NCBI RefSeq assembly: GCF_037176765.1 | Contig: NC_090023.1 | Span: 10,058,542-10,122,541, forward strand | Source of the DNA: Anolis sagrei | Lineage: Eukaryota > Chordata > Lepidosauria > Squamata > Anolidae | Direction: 5' to 3' | DNA: 64,000 nucleotides | Part shown: positions 9,806 through 20,236 of the stretch, piece by piece | Numbering within the stretch: the stretch's first letter is position 1 | How the letters are laid out: each line of letters opens with the position of its first letter | Program-made: the position numbers and the translations under genes | Notes under the pieces: generated by a model | Database searches by the model: none | Told to the model about the DNA's origin: nothing | Seen by the model: the letters and a program-made list of their open reading frames with translations, nothing else

Positions 9806-10005
9806 AGATTAGGAAGAACTTCCTGAGAGTAAGAGCTGTTGGAGAGTGGCACAGGCTGCCTGGAAGTGTGGTGGATCTCCTTTTCAGGAGGCTTTTTTGC
9901 AGAGGCTGCCTATCGGGAGCGCTTTGAGTGTGCCTTCTTGCATGGCAGGGGGTTGGACTGGATGGCCCCTGGAGGGCTCTTCTAGGATTATATATTAGGA
10001 GTAGG
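9806..10005 (+). mobile_element. CR1 3' end, diverged subfamily
   Basis: AGGAAGAACTTCCTGAGAGT, GTGTGGTGGATCTCC and GGGGGTTGGACTGGATGGCC mark a CR1 3' end that differs from the young copies and has lost the frame. Confidence 0.75.
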
Positions 10006-10507
10006 CAATACGGGGTCTAATGGGTACACTTTTTCTCTCCTATCCACCATCTCATCCTTTTGGGATCCAACCTTAAAAGCTGTACAATTAAAAGCGTGCA
10101 AAAGATAGATATTATAATAGAACTAAATGTTTACGGTAAAACGAAGTTGACATGAATGGCTCCAAGAGACCAGGAGCTGTGTCCACACTCAACTCTGGAA
10201 ATCCAGTGGATATCATAGGGCATGTTACTCTCTCTCAACCTTAGAGGAAAGCAATGGCAAATCCTGTCTGAATAAATGCCAAGAATATTCTATGATAGAA
10301 ACTACCTTAAATCAGAACAGATTTGAAAGCACACAACATGTGCATGTTATGCCATCATGAAGGCAAGGCCTTTCTCCTGGTTGCCAGCAAAATGCACCCA
10401 GTGATAGACTGTACCTATGTATGGAGGCTTCATATAGCTAATATAAAAGCTACTGAGATTGTGCTTATGCCCTGGGAATAATTTTTGAAGACACTCAAAT
10501 TACTAGG
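10006..10507. other. Unassigned intergenic DNA
   Basis: I see no gene or recognisable repeat here. Confidence 0.4.
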
Positions 10508-10846
10508 AGCCCTTGGTGGGGCAGTGGGTTAAACCACTGAGCTGCTGAACTTGCTGACCGAAAGGCTGCAGGTTCGAATCCAGGGAGCGGCGTGAGCTCC
10601 CACTGTTAGCACCAGCTTCTGCCAACCTAGCAGGTCGAAAACATGCAAATGTGAGTAGATCAATAGGTACCGCTCCATCAGGAAGGTAATGGCGCTCCAT
10701 GCAGTCATTCCGGCCACATGAATTTGGAGGTGTCTGCGGATAATACTGGTTCTTCAGCTTAGAAATGGAGATGAGCACCAACCCCCAGAGTCGGACACGA
10801 CTGGACTTAATGTCAGGGGACAACCTTTACCTTTATTTACTTAAAT
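10508..10846 (+). mobile_element. tRNA-derived SINE family A, full length
   Basis: The head has an A-box region GGGGCAGTGGGTTAAACC and a B box GGTTCGAATCC. The body runs through AAAACATGCAAATGTGAGTA to a tail AGTCGGACACGACTGGACTT and CCTTTACCTTTA. The GAGTCGGACACGAC tail resembles the BovB 3' end, as in Sauria SINEs that use BovB machinery; the family name is my inference. Confidence 0.8.
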
Positions 10847-11654
10847 TACTTGCCATCACTATACTTTGTAGCAGTGAATAGCAGAAATATCACATTGTAG
10901 CATTGCTTTCTTGGTAGACACAACTCCAAACTCAGCAGTGGTGGTATAGAAGTGCCACCTGGGTATTCCACCTCCCATCATCCCCATCAGTGATGAGAGT
11001 GGCCTTGCAGGCAACCTGTAAAGTTTGTTGACAAAGGGAGGGGATCAAGGTGGGGTTGCAGGGAAACAACCCATTGGTTCCAGATTAAAATGGATGCATG
11101 AACTTTAGAAGCCTCTTTGGTATCTAGTGAAAGTAGGCAGGTCATGTACAAGATGACAGAGAGAGAGAGAGAAGTTTTAAAGGGTATCAAAAAGACATTC
11201 AGGTCACATTGTACTGGGTCTTCAATATGTTTGTGCCAACCTAAACAAAGATGGGTACAAGTTTCACAAATAAGGGTGGTCTGTTTGAACAAGCAGCTTC
11301 TCCAAATCTGCAGCCTGCCAAGTCAGCATTTCAGCAGCAGCTGCTGCTTTGGACATTTTAATATTATTGTTGTTGTTCAGTGTTAGTTTCTGGACACTGA
11401 AAGCCTTGCTGGATCTGCTCATGGTGGCATTGATGTAAGTGTACATCCACACTGCATTATAATGGTCTTTTATGGTACAGGGCATGATGGGGCCCCTGAT
11501 CTCCTTTATAAATCCCAGAAAAGATGTAGCTGGAGCATACATCTCCATTTGCAATGGTGCCAGACAGGGAAATGGTGCAAATGATGGTTTAAAAATCTAT
11601 CTTTTCTCAAGTTCTCCCATCTGTGGTACTATGAAGAATCAGGAAGTCATGTAG
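10847..11654. other. Unassigned intergenic DNA
   Basis: No convincing gene. A GAGA run lies near 11160 and a purine-poor palindromic segment around 11300-11420 was not identified. Confidence 0.35.
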
Positions 11655-11822
11655 AGACGTTGTTGGGCGCCTTTGTTTCCAAATTATGCTGATCCCAAGG
11701 CGAACTTATAATGGGACTTTTTGGGAGGCTAAGAGTGTGTGACTCACCCAATGGGTTTTCATGACCAATCAGGGATTGGAACCTGTGTGTCCAGTTGTAA
11801 TCCAGTGCTCAAACCACTATAC
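11655..11822 (+). mobile_element. MIR/CORE-like SINE 3' half, old
   Basis: GTGACTCACCCAATGGGTTT, ATCAGGGATTGGAACC and CTCAAACCACTATACCA match the general form of old tRNA-SINE bodies. It is diverged. Confidence 0.4.
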
Positions 11823-12104
11823 CATTTAGTGCAATCTGGTAATGGAACATAGGAATGGAACAATGGACGACGAACCTGGACTACGCTTGGATGATGAGAA
11901 GATTGGGTACGGTTGTTTTTTGTAATAATTGTGCATTGTAATTGCTTATTGGTAATTTATGGATAATGTGTTAAGTCAATTGTTATATGTTGTATGGAAC
12001 CACTGCTGTTTCTACTGTTTTTACTGTTTGTGAACCGCTGTGAGTCGCCTTCGGGCTTGAGATACAGCGGTATATAAGCAAAGTAAATAAATAATAAATA
12101 AATA
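11823..12104 (+). mobile_element. L2-type LINE, 3'UTR only
   Basis: It is nearly identical to the 3'UTR at 3932-4200, including GACGACGAACCTGGACTACG and the AAAT-rich tail, with an extra short ACATAGGAATGGA-type duplication near the start. A severely 5'-truncated recent insertion. Confidence 0.85.
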
Positions 12105-12129
12105 CCACACTGGTTCTTACGGGGAGACC

Positions 12130-12240
12130 TTTGTGTTGTTTATTCATTCATTCGCTTCCGACTCTTTGTGACTTCATGGACCAGCCCACGCCAGAGCTCC
12201 CTGTTGGCTGTGGCAACCAGCAGCTTCTTCAAGGTGTTTA
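12130..12240 (-). mobile_element. BovB 3' end fragment
   Basis: The reverse complement carries CACAAAGAGTCGGAAGCGAA and AGGGAGCTCTGGCGTGGGCT, as at 5350-5475. Confidence 0.65.
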
Positions 12241-13204
12241 GCATTCAATATTATATTTCCTTTGCAGACTTTCTCAAAATGGTACCATTTTGAGAACAAA
12301 CAAGAAGCAAATGGAGATATTTGGAATGTGTGTGTTGGGGGGCGGGGTGTATTTTTGCAATAATAAAAAATGGGGCCACAAAAGTAGGGTCTAGGGCCCA
12401 TATCTGATCCAAAAGTGACACTGTGCTCATCCTTGGATAATCCAACCAGCATTTGAGAGATTAAGGTTCAAATCCCTACAGAGGAATGAACTATATTGGG
12501 AGATGCTGAACTATTTTCTCTCAGTTCTCTCTCCTTCATTTCTCCCTTTTCTTCTTCAGGCTGATCAACTTCAAGGGCTGTTGTGAAAATAAAGGGAGCA
12601 GTAGAAGAGCTACATACATCAATTTGACCAATCTGGGAGATAGAAGGCAAATGGAGGTATCTGACAATTAATATGGCAGCCAATTAGAGGCTTTTGAGAA
12701 ACACATAAATGAAGCAGGAAGAGAATAGCTAAATCTCATTGCAGGATCCCAGAAACTAATTCATTGGCAGTGTACCTGGAGGCTACATACACACCTCTTG
12801 GCTGCACCACTATTTTTTCTTATTTGTCATCACATCAGTCCCAATTTACAATGACCCTGTGAATGAGAAACCTCCATCGGTAACTCTTCCCAGGCCTTGC
12901 AAACTCAGGGTGAATTAATGTATCCATTCACAATGCATTCTTCCCCAACTCTTTCAATCTTACTCAACATTACAGCCATCCTAGTATTTCCAAACTGCAA
13001 CAGCACATTATTGATTTTGGCTCCTAAGAAAAGGTCAGGTTGATTGCTTTCTGACTCCTCTGTTGGTCTTTCTGACAGTGCAAAAAGCCTATTGTTATAA
13101 GTGTCCACTTCAGATCTATTACCACATCTTGTGGCATTGAAGTCCATGAAATCAATGTAATCTGACCTGAGAAATCTGCATCTCCTCACTCCCAACCCCA
13201 AGGG
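12241..13204. other. Unassigned DNA downstream of NDUFC2
   Basis: Small frames here (for example 13201-12905 on the minus strand) match nothing I know. No repeat family recognised. Confidence 0.3.
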
Positions 13205-13221
13205 ATTAAAAGCAGATTGTA

Positions 13222-13238
13222 TTTATTCATAGTTTATT
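13222..13238 (-). other. NDUFC2 polyadenylation signals
   Basis: Two AATAAA hexamers on the minus strand (13238-13233 and 13227-13222), 110-126 bp past the NDUFC2 stop. Cleavage is expected near 13205-13215. Confidence 0.6.
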
Positions 13239-13347
13239 AATAAGATTGCAGTCCTTCTTTATATCAGATATTCTGCCCTAAATGCTGACATACATTGAAA
13301 ACAAGTCAACATACATAAGAGACATGCTATAGCTGTTTGCAAAGTCT

Positions 13348-13397
13348 TCAGCGAATGGGTTGAAAGCCCTCCAGGACTTCTGCCATGGTTTTCTTAT
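13348..13397 (-). CDS. NDUFC2: NDUFC2 coding exon 3
   Basis: Acceptor TTGATAG precedes 13397; the exon encodes KKTMAEVLEGFQPIR and a TGA stop at 13350-13348. Confidence 0.9.
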
Positions 13398-16300
13398 CTA
13401 TCAAAAGAAAAGGAAACACTCTTCAAAAAGCCAAATTGCACACAATTCACAAGATCTTGTAACATGGTGTAAAAAACTAACTCTGAATCCTATGATCAAA
13501 CTATGCAACATGCATTGAGGCATTTTTCCCCAGTTTGGTCCCTCTTTACATCTGTTGAGCTATATTTCCCCTTAATGCCAGCCAGCATGGCCATTCTTCC
13601 TGCCAAACAAAACTGAGACGTTCCAAAGTTATGTCCATGGAAAAGGGTAATATACTAACTAAATTCAAAAGGGGCAATATTCTGATTCCAGAAGAGATCG
13701 GTTTTGAATATACTGGCTCTTATATTCATATTTGCTCCTTACTTTCGGGGGAGGTCTTATTTTTTATGTACAACAATCTGCATTTATTCATGTAGAAAAG
13801 AAAATTATTCACATACAGTCATGTCATCTTCTTCTGAAACACTGCCATAATATTATGTCAATAATGTTATTTATTTATAATTATATATTAATATTATTAT
13901 TTTTTAATTCAATACGTTCGTTGTGAGTTGCAACAGATGTGTTACCAGTAAATGCATCCGTCTGGCTGACAATCTTAATTGGGGAAGTTGACCATAGAGC
14001 AGTGGTTCTCAACCTGGGGTCCCCAGATGTTTTTGGCCTACAACTCCCAGAAATCCCAGCCAGTTTACCACCTGTTAGGATTTCTGGGAGTTGAAGGCCA
14101 AAAACATCTGGGGACCCCAGGTTGGGAACCACTGCCATAGAGGGTGCACCTACACTACCAAATTAATGCAGTTTGACATCACTTTCACTACCATGCCTCA
14201 AGGCAATGGAATTTTGGGAGTCTTCATCCCCTCACGGAGAAAGGAGAGGTATAAATAAAGCAAGTAAATAATTAAAAAATAATAATGGTCTTACAAGGTT
14301 CTATCCTTCTTTGCCAAAGAGTCCTGATGCTTCACCAAATGACACCTCCCAGGATTCCAAGGCATTGAGCCATGGTATCAAAACTGCATTCATTCTACAG
14401 CAGTGGTTCTCAACCTGGGGTCCCCAGATGTTTTTGCCCTACAACTCCCAGAAATCCCAACCAATTTACCAGCTGTTAAAATTTCTGGGAGTTGAAGGCC
14501 AAAAACATCTGGGGACCCCAGGTTGAGAACCACTGTTCTACAGTATAGAAGCAGACTGAGTCATGCTGGAAGAACTAGAAATCTTAGAGAGGCGTTCTCT
14601 TAGGTAAGGAAACCTAGACATTTCCTTATTTGCAGTTTTTCACTTTCATGGGGGTCCAGTGACTCTAACCCCAACAAATGTGGAGGAATGACTGTAACTA
14701 AAGTTCTCCTTTTTGGTTATACATAATGGGGGGAAAACCCTCAAAAATATGACCAAAGACCCATGTACTCCAGGACCCAGTTCTTGGAGTGGTCAACAAG
14801 ATACATGTGAGTGAATCTGCCCATGGAAGTCACTCTACATAGAACCATTTGACGTAAAGTACCTTTTTCCTTAAAGTCTTCAGGGTGGTGCCTTATGTAC
14901 TCAGAGATGTCTCTGTCTCTTTTTGCATATGTGTAATTGGCTCGTCTTACAAGGTAGTGGCCAAGGTAGAAGCCCGCAGAAAGCCACAGGAGTTGCCGAT
15001 GGACCCCTGGAACATAACAAATACAGGGTTGCTGTGAGTTTTCCGGGCTGTATGGCCATGTTTCAGAAGCATATATAAATACAAACAGGAAGAGTGAGGA
15101 ATGCCTGGTAGATGGCCAGAAATCACAGCACAGTACTTCAAATTCATTTTTTTAAAAAGCAATAACAATGAGATTAAGTAAGTATCAATATTTATTTATT
15201 TATTTTGCATATTTGCATCCCATCCTTTTCACCCTCAGACTCAGGGCGGCTTCACAATTCTTTCAATGCCAACAACAGTAGTAAATGATAAAAGCTATTA
15301 AAACATAAAATTATTAAAACATTGTTTAGTAATTAATCAATAAGCATAGCATCAAAACTGGAATGGCAAGCATCATTCTAAAATCGGTGAATGCTTCCTT
15401 GCTCAGAGAATAGATTCCTAAGAGTCTGAATATTTATTCATGGAATCAACTGGCCCCGTTCATGTCACTTTCCTCCCAAACCAAAGTCCTGATTAGAGCC
15501 GTTTATTTCTCTAGAGAAGGGGTCCTAAAACTAAGGCCCGGGGGCTGGATACGGCCCTCCAACGTCATTTACCCGGCCCTCGCTCAGGGTCAACCTAAGT
15601 CTGAAACCACTTGAAAGCACACAACAACAATCCTATCTCATCAGTCAAAAGCAGGCCCACACTTCCCACTGAAATACTAATAAGTTTATATTTGTTAAAA
15701 TTGTTCTTCATTTAAATTATTGTATTTTAAGTGTTTTTGCACTACAAATAAGATATGTGCAGTGTGCATAGGATTTCATTCATGTTTTTTTCAAATAATA
15801 ATCCGGCCCTCCTACAGTTTGAGGGACTGTGACCTGGCCCTCTGTTTAAAAAGTTTGAGGACCCCTGCTGTAGAGCATGCTGGATCTGTAGGAAACAAAC
15901 AATCTTTATTTCGTCGAAGGCTTTCATGGCTGGAATCACTAGGTTCTTGTGGGTTTTTTCGGTCTATAGAGCCATGTTCTAGAGGCATGTTTAGTTTCGC
16001 CTGCATCTATGGCAAGCATCCTCAGAGGTTGTGACCTCACAACCTCTGAGGATGCTTGCCATAGATGCAGGCGAAACGTCAGGAGAAATGCCTCTAGAAC
16101 ACGGCTCTATAGCCCGAAAAAACCCACAAGAACCTAATCTTTATTTCTCCAGATTTGTTTTTCTTGTTTGGATGTTTAGTGGGATAGGTTATTTCCCCAT
16201 CCAGCTTGGGTTCTCTCTTCTGTTTGGCCACAACTCTTCAAACTCCAAAGGCAGGGGGAAATCATCCTAGTACCTGAAACCGGATCAAAGCAATGCTTTC

Positions 16301-16975
16301 AGGAACTGACACTGAGAAATAGCCAGCTCCTACCCACCCCCCCTCTTTGTGGATTTCAGCATTCACAGATTTGATTTTCATGCTCTCTCTAGAAATCTCT
16401 AGGTTCTCTAATGTGACTTCTGCCAGAAGTCGACTAGAGTCACGTAGAGAACATAGAGAATCTAGAGAACACTTTCCAAGGCATTTGTAAGTCCTCCGGT
16501 GCAATTCTATGTTCAATTTTTGCCAGAAGCGGACTATAGCTCTGCACTAGAGGATCTCGCAATTGCAAAACAGATGTTCCCTCAGGGAGTGGGGGGACAG
16601 CATTTTTTAAATTCACCTTTCCTCCACTCACACAGGGTCCTGCACCCATAAACCCATCATAGAATAATAATAATAATAATAATAACAATATTTGTACCCC
16701 GCCACCATCTCCCCAAGGGACTTGGTGCAGCTTGCATGAGGTCGAGCCCAAATACAACAATACAAGCAATAATAACAACAATACAAGCAATTAAAATAAA
16801 AAACACAGACAATAAAATATGCAACAATTAACAATAAGACAACGCACAATTAAAACAATGGGAAGGCCAAATGTAAAATTAAAATTGGAAATGATGCCGG
16901 GACATGGGCGAAAAGGTGAAAGTGGCGTTTGTGGAAAACGTACAAGCAGACCTAATACGTAAAGTGCTTTGGACG

Positions 16976-17006
<31 letters not shown>

Positions 17007-18032
17007 ATTAATTGTACTGTTTTATTTGCTTGCTGCTTTGTTGTTTTACCAATGTGTTGTTGGGTTTGGCCTCATGTAAGCTACCCCGAGTCCCCTTGGT
17101 GAGATGGTGGCGGGGACGAGGGACAGGGCCTTCTCGGTGGTGCCCCCCCGGCTGTGGAACACCCTTCCTGTGGACATCAGGACATCCCTTATGACATTCC
17201 GCAAGAGACTAAAAACGTGGTTGTTCGAGAAGGCATTTGAGTAAGTGCTGCAACAATTGGCAATGACGATTGGAACGGAACATGGATAATGAGATTTGGA
17301 TTGTGATTCAACGATGAGACGACGCGAATGACTTAGTGTAATTGTATTATTGATAGTGATGCTGTTTAATGTTGTTTTGATATTGCTGATGTTGTAAATT
17401 GTACCTGATTTTATATGTTGTACACCGCCGTGAGTCGCCCCAGGGCTGAGAACGGCGGTCTACAAGTGCAGTAAATAAATAAATAAATAAATAAATAATT
17501 ATTATCTCCATTCCTATCATTTGAAACCATTGTTCCGAGTCCTAGTTCCAAGGACAGCAGAAAACAAGCTTGCTCCCTCCTCCCTGTGACTTCCTCTCAC
17601 ATATGTATACATGGCTCTCATGCCTCCTCTCCACCTTCTCTTTTTCAGGCTAAATATGCCCACTCCAGCTCTTTAAGCCGCTCCTCATAGGGATTCATAG
17701 TCTCCAGACCTTAGATCATTTTAGTCTCTCTCTCTTCCTCTAAGCGGGATACTTCCCAGTTTAGAGTCAATCTCTCTTTACTGGGCACAGCTTTCCAGGT
17801 AAAGAGGTGTCTGACCAAAGCAATAAATGCAAAAAATAAATATAAATAAATAAATAAGCAGAATAGAGGGGCGCCATGACTGACCGGATCTGAGGGCGGG
17901 CCTCCGGTTGACGGCATTGTCACCAAGGGCGGCCACCCAGCCCATGAAGGCTCCCCAGACCGAGCCGTGGTTGAGCAGCGGAGGGGGCGGCAGAGAGAAG
18001 ACCTCGTCCGGCAGCCTCAGGAAGAAGACCAT
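13348..18032 (-). CDS. NDUFC2: NDUFC2, complex I subunit B14.5b, gene span (3 exons, 113 aa)
   Basis: An accessory subunit of NADH:ubiquinone oxidoreductase in the mitochondrial inner-membrane arm, needed for assembly. Coding exons: 18032-17885, 15006-14863 and 13397-13348 (342 nt with stop). Family landmarks are LPDEVFSLPPPPLL near the N-terminus, RRP, VHRQLLWLSAGFYLGHYLVRR (second membrane segment), and HHPEDFKEK with KKTMAEVLEGFQPIR at the C-terminus, close to human PEDF and FEKFHPIR. All introns have GT-AG ends: GTCAGT, GTACTT, and acceptors CCAG and ATAG. The start at 18032 has GGCAGCCATGG context; human is 119 aa, so the N-terminus is slightly shorter here. Intron 1 is full of L2, hAT, Penelope and CR1 pieces. 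The start region is duplicated upstream at about 18155-18268. Confidence 0.9.
14000..14134. mobile_element. hAT MITE, 135 bp, palindromic
   Basis: Termini CAGTGGTTCTCAACC and GGTTGGGAACCACTG are flanked by an exact 8-bp duplication CCATAGAG (13992-13999 and 14135-14142). The whole element is a near palindrome with CTCCCAGAAATCC and GGATTTCTGGGAG arms. Confidence 0.92.
14143..14570. repeat. MITE-like repeat copy 4, interrupted
   Basis: The shared MITE motifs appear at 14143-14231 and 14287-14400. Between them is an L2-like tail (14232-14286, TATAAATAAAGCAAGTAAAT), and a hAT MITE sits at 14401-14535. Confidence 0.5.
14401..14535. mobile_element. hAT MITE, second 135-bp copy
   Basis: Same family as 14000-14134. 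The exact 8-bp duplication TTCTACAG lies at 14393-14400 and 14536-14543. Confidence 0.92.
14863..15006 (-). CDS. NDUFC2: NDUFC2 coding exon 2
   Basis: Acceptor TTCCAG precedes 15006; donor AAAAAG/GTACTT follows 14863. 144 nt, phase-consistent with both neighbours. Confidence 0.9.
15012..15072 (-). mobile_element. Penelope-like terminal fragment
   Basis: GTGAGTTTTCCGGGCTGTAT and GGCCATGTTTCAGAAGCAT are part of the Penelope terminal repeat. Confidence 0.55.
15186..15350 (-). mobile_element. L2-type 3' end
   Basis: An antisense TTTATT tail precedes the reverse complement of the L2 3'UTR (CTCAGACTCAGGGCGGCTTC). Confidence 0.6.
15517..15867. mobile_element. hAT element, non-autonomous, 351 bp
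   Basis: Termini AGGGGTCCTAAAACT and AGTTTGAGGACCCCTG are roughly inverted. Flanks CTCTAGAG (15509-15516) and CTGTAGAG (15868-15875) match at 7 of 8 bases. No transposase frame. Confidence 0.75.
15905..16137. mobile_element. Penelope inverted terminal pair
   Basis: An antisense arm (GTCGAAGGCTTTCATGGC) is joined head to head at about 16034 to a sense arm. The sense core CTGAGGA(N)GAAACGTC at 16046-16080 has a fully paired stem base (G-C). Confidence 0.75.
16663..16900 (-). mobile_element. L2-type 3' end, (ATT)n-tailed subfamily
   Basis: The reverse complement reads into CACCAAGTCCCTTGGGGAGA, GGTGGCGGGGTACAAAT and an ATT tail, as in the plus-strand copies at 48838-49232 and 59760-60050. Confidence 0.75.
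16975..17500 (+). mobile_element. L2-type LINE, chimeric 3' end
   Basis: About 17010-17111 is an L2 3'UTR (CCGAGTCCCCTTGG). At 17112 it joins directly to the end of an L2 ORF (GTRDRAFSVVPPRLWNTL-like) with its own 3'UTR and AAAT tail. Two partial copies fused, or template switching. Confidence 0.65.
17515..17735 (-). mobile_element. CR1 internal fragment
   Basis: The minus strand encodes degraded [17 protein letters not shown] and RTRNNGFK-type CR1 sequence. It is 150 bp from NDUFC2 exon 1, in intron 1. Confidence 0.75.
17885..18032 (-). CDS. NDUFC2: NDUFC2 coding exon 1
   Basis: It encodes 49 residues plus the first base of a glycine codon and ends at GATCCG/GTCAGT. Confidence 0.88.
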
Positions 18033-18268
18033 GGCTGCCTCCCTCAAGGGCCCAAGGACGAGGCACGAGTCCGTCCCCTAACACGGCCCCCCTCGCAACG
18101 CGCGCCGCCAGCACAAACGTTCCGCCGCTTTTGGTTCCGCTCTGGCTGAGTCAGTCAGGTCAAAGCGGCTTCCTCAGTGCAAGGGCTGAAGGCCCGTGTC
18201 GTAATACCGTCCCCCTCGCAACACGCATCTCTAGCACGAAGGTTCCGGAGATATTTCGTTCCCACTGC
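18028..18268 (-). repeat. Imperfect direct duplication of the NDUFC2 start/promoter region
   Basis: Segment 18028-18143 and segment about 18155-18268 align: CTCAAGGGCCCAAGG with TGCAAGGGCTGAAGG, CCCCCTCGCAACGCGC with CCCCCTCGCAACACGC, and AGCACAAACGTTCCG with AGCACGAAGGTTCCG. The outer copy lacks the ATG. The inner copy holds the gene start and its GC-rich 5'UTR or promoter. Confidence 0.7.
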
Positions 18269-18289
18269 AGATGATTGAAGATATCACAA

Positions 18290-19256
18290 GAATCATAGAA
18301 TAGAATCAAAGAGTTGGAAGAGACCTCATGGGCCATCCAGTCCAACCCCATTCTGCCAAGAAGCAGGAATATTGCATTCAAAGCACCCCAGAAAGATGGC
18401 CATCCAGCCTCTGTTTAAAAGCTTCCAAAAAAGGAGCCTCCACCACACTCCGGGGCAGAGAGTTCCACTGCTGAACGGCTCTCACATAAGTTCTTCCTTA
18501 TGTTCAGATGGAATCTCCTCTCTTGTAGTTTGAAGACATTGTTCCATTGCATCCTAGTCTCCAGGGCAGCAGAAAACAAGCTTGCTCCCTCCTCCCTGTG
18601 GCTTCCTCTCACATATTTATACATGGCTATCATATCTCCTCTCAGCCTTCTCTTCTTCAGGCCAAACATGCCCAGTTCCCTAAGCCGCCCCTCATAGGGC
18701 TTGTTCTCCAGACCCTTGATCATTTTAGTTGCCCTCCTCTGGACACATTCCAGATTGTCAATATCTCTCTTGAATTATGGTGCCCAGAACTGGACACAAT
18801 ATTCCAGATGTGGTCTAACCAAAGCGGAATAGAGGGGTAGCATTACTTCCTTAGATCTAGACACTATGCTCTTATTGATGCAGGCCAAAATCCCATTGGC
18901 TTTTTTTGCCGCCACATCACATTGTTGGCTCATGTTTAACTTGTTGTCCACGAGGACTCCAAGATCTTTTTCACACGTACTGCTCTCGAGCCAGGCATTG
19001 TCCCCCATTCTGTATCTTTGCATTTCATTTTTCCTGCCAAAGTGGAGTATCTTGCATTTGTCCCTGTTGAACTTCATTTTGTTAGTTTTGGCCCATCTCT
19101 CTAATCTGTCAAGATCCGTTTTGAATTCTGCTCCTGTCCTCTGGAGTATTGACCATCCCTCCCAATTTGGTGTCGTCTGCAAACTTGATGATCCTGCCTT
19201 CTAACCCTTCATCTAAGTCATTAATAAAGAAGTTGAACAGGACCAGACCCAGGACC
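18290..19256 (-). mobile_element. CR1 LINE, about 1 kb
   Basis: The minus strand encodes [24 protein letters not shown] (19250-19160), [20 protein letters not shown], and the C-terminal blocks, with several frame breaks. The 3' end is at 18290. Confidence 0.88.
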
Positions 19257-19634
19257 TTTGACCAGTAGCTGGCCACTTGGAGTGCCTCTGGTGTTACTAT
19301 AAGAAGGTCCTCCACTGTGCATGTGGCAGGGCTCAGATTGCATTGCAGCAGATGGTCTGTAGTTTGCTCTTCTCCGCACTCGCATGTTGTGGATTCCACT
19401 TTGTAGCCCCATTTCTTAAGGTTCGTTCTGCATCTCGTGGTGCCCGAGTAGTCTGTTCAGCGCCTTCCAAGTCGCCCAGTTTCTGTGTGCCCAGGGGGGA
19501 GTCTCTCATTTGGTATCAGCCATTGATTGAGGTTCTGGGTTTGAGCCTGCCACTTTTGGACTCTCGCTTGCTGAGGTGTTCCAGCGAGTGTCTCTATAGA
19601 TCTTAGAAAGAGAGCCTCCTCTCACAAAGCTTAC
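19257..19634 (-). mobile_element. LINE C-terminal fragment, clade uncertain
   Basis: The minus strand encodes KWGYKVE-like sequence then STTCECGEEQTTDHLLQC (19396-19340), the CxCG...QT..H...C zinc-binding pattern near the C-terminus of several non-LTR retrotransposon clades. It abuts CR1 on both sides and is not CR1. Confidence 0.5.
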
Positions 19635-20236
19635 TCATAGAATCATAGAATCAAAGAGTTGGAAGAGACCTCATGGGCCATCCAGTCTAACCCCCTGCCA
19701 AGAAGCAGGAATATTGCATTCAAATCACCCCTGACAAATGGCCATCCAGCCTCTGCTTAAAAGCTTCCAGAGAAGGAGCCTCCACCACACTCCGGGGCAG
19801 AGAGTTCCACTGCTGAACGGCTCTCACAGTCAGGAAGTTCTTCCTCATGTTCAGATGGAATCTCCTCTCTTGTAGTTTGAAGCCATTGTTCCGCGTCCTA
19901 GTCTCCATGGAAGCAGAAAACAAGCTTGCTCCCTCCTCCCTGTGGCTTCCTCTCACATATTTATACATGGCTATCATATCTCCTCTCAGCCTTCTCTTCT
20001 TCAGGCTAAACATGCCCAGTTCCCTAAGCCACTCCTCATAGGGCTTGTTCTCCAGACCCTTGATCATTTTAGTCGCCCTCCTCTGGACACATTCCAGCTT
20101 GTCAATATCTCTCTTGAATTGTGGTGCCCAGAATTGGACACAATATTCCAGATGTGGTCTAACCAAAGCAGAATAGAGGGGTAGTATTACTTCCTTAGAT
20201 CTAGACACTATGCTCCTATTGATGCAGGCCAAAGCT
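19635..20236 (-). mobile_element. CR1 LINE, 0.6 kb with open C-terminus
   Basis: A 170-residue open stretch (20232-19720) carries [14 protein letters not shown] through LSGVI and its stop. It is close in sequence to 8267-8899. Confidence 0.9.

Noticed and set aside
12905-13201. 98-codon minus-strand frame downstream of NDUFC2
   Set aside because: No recognised domain, no splice or start context, and low-information composition.
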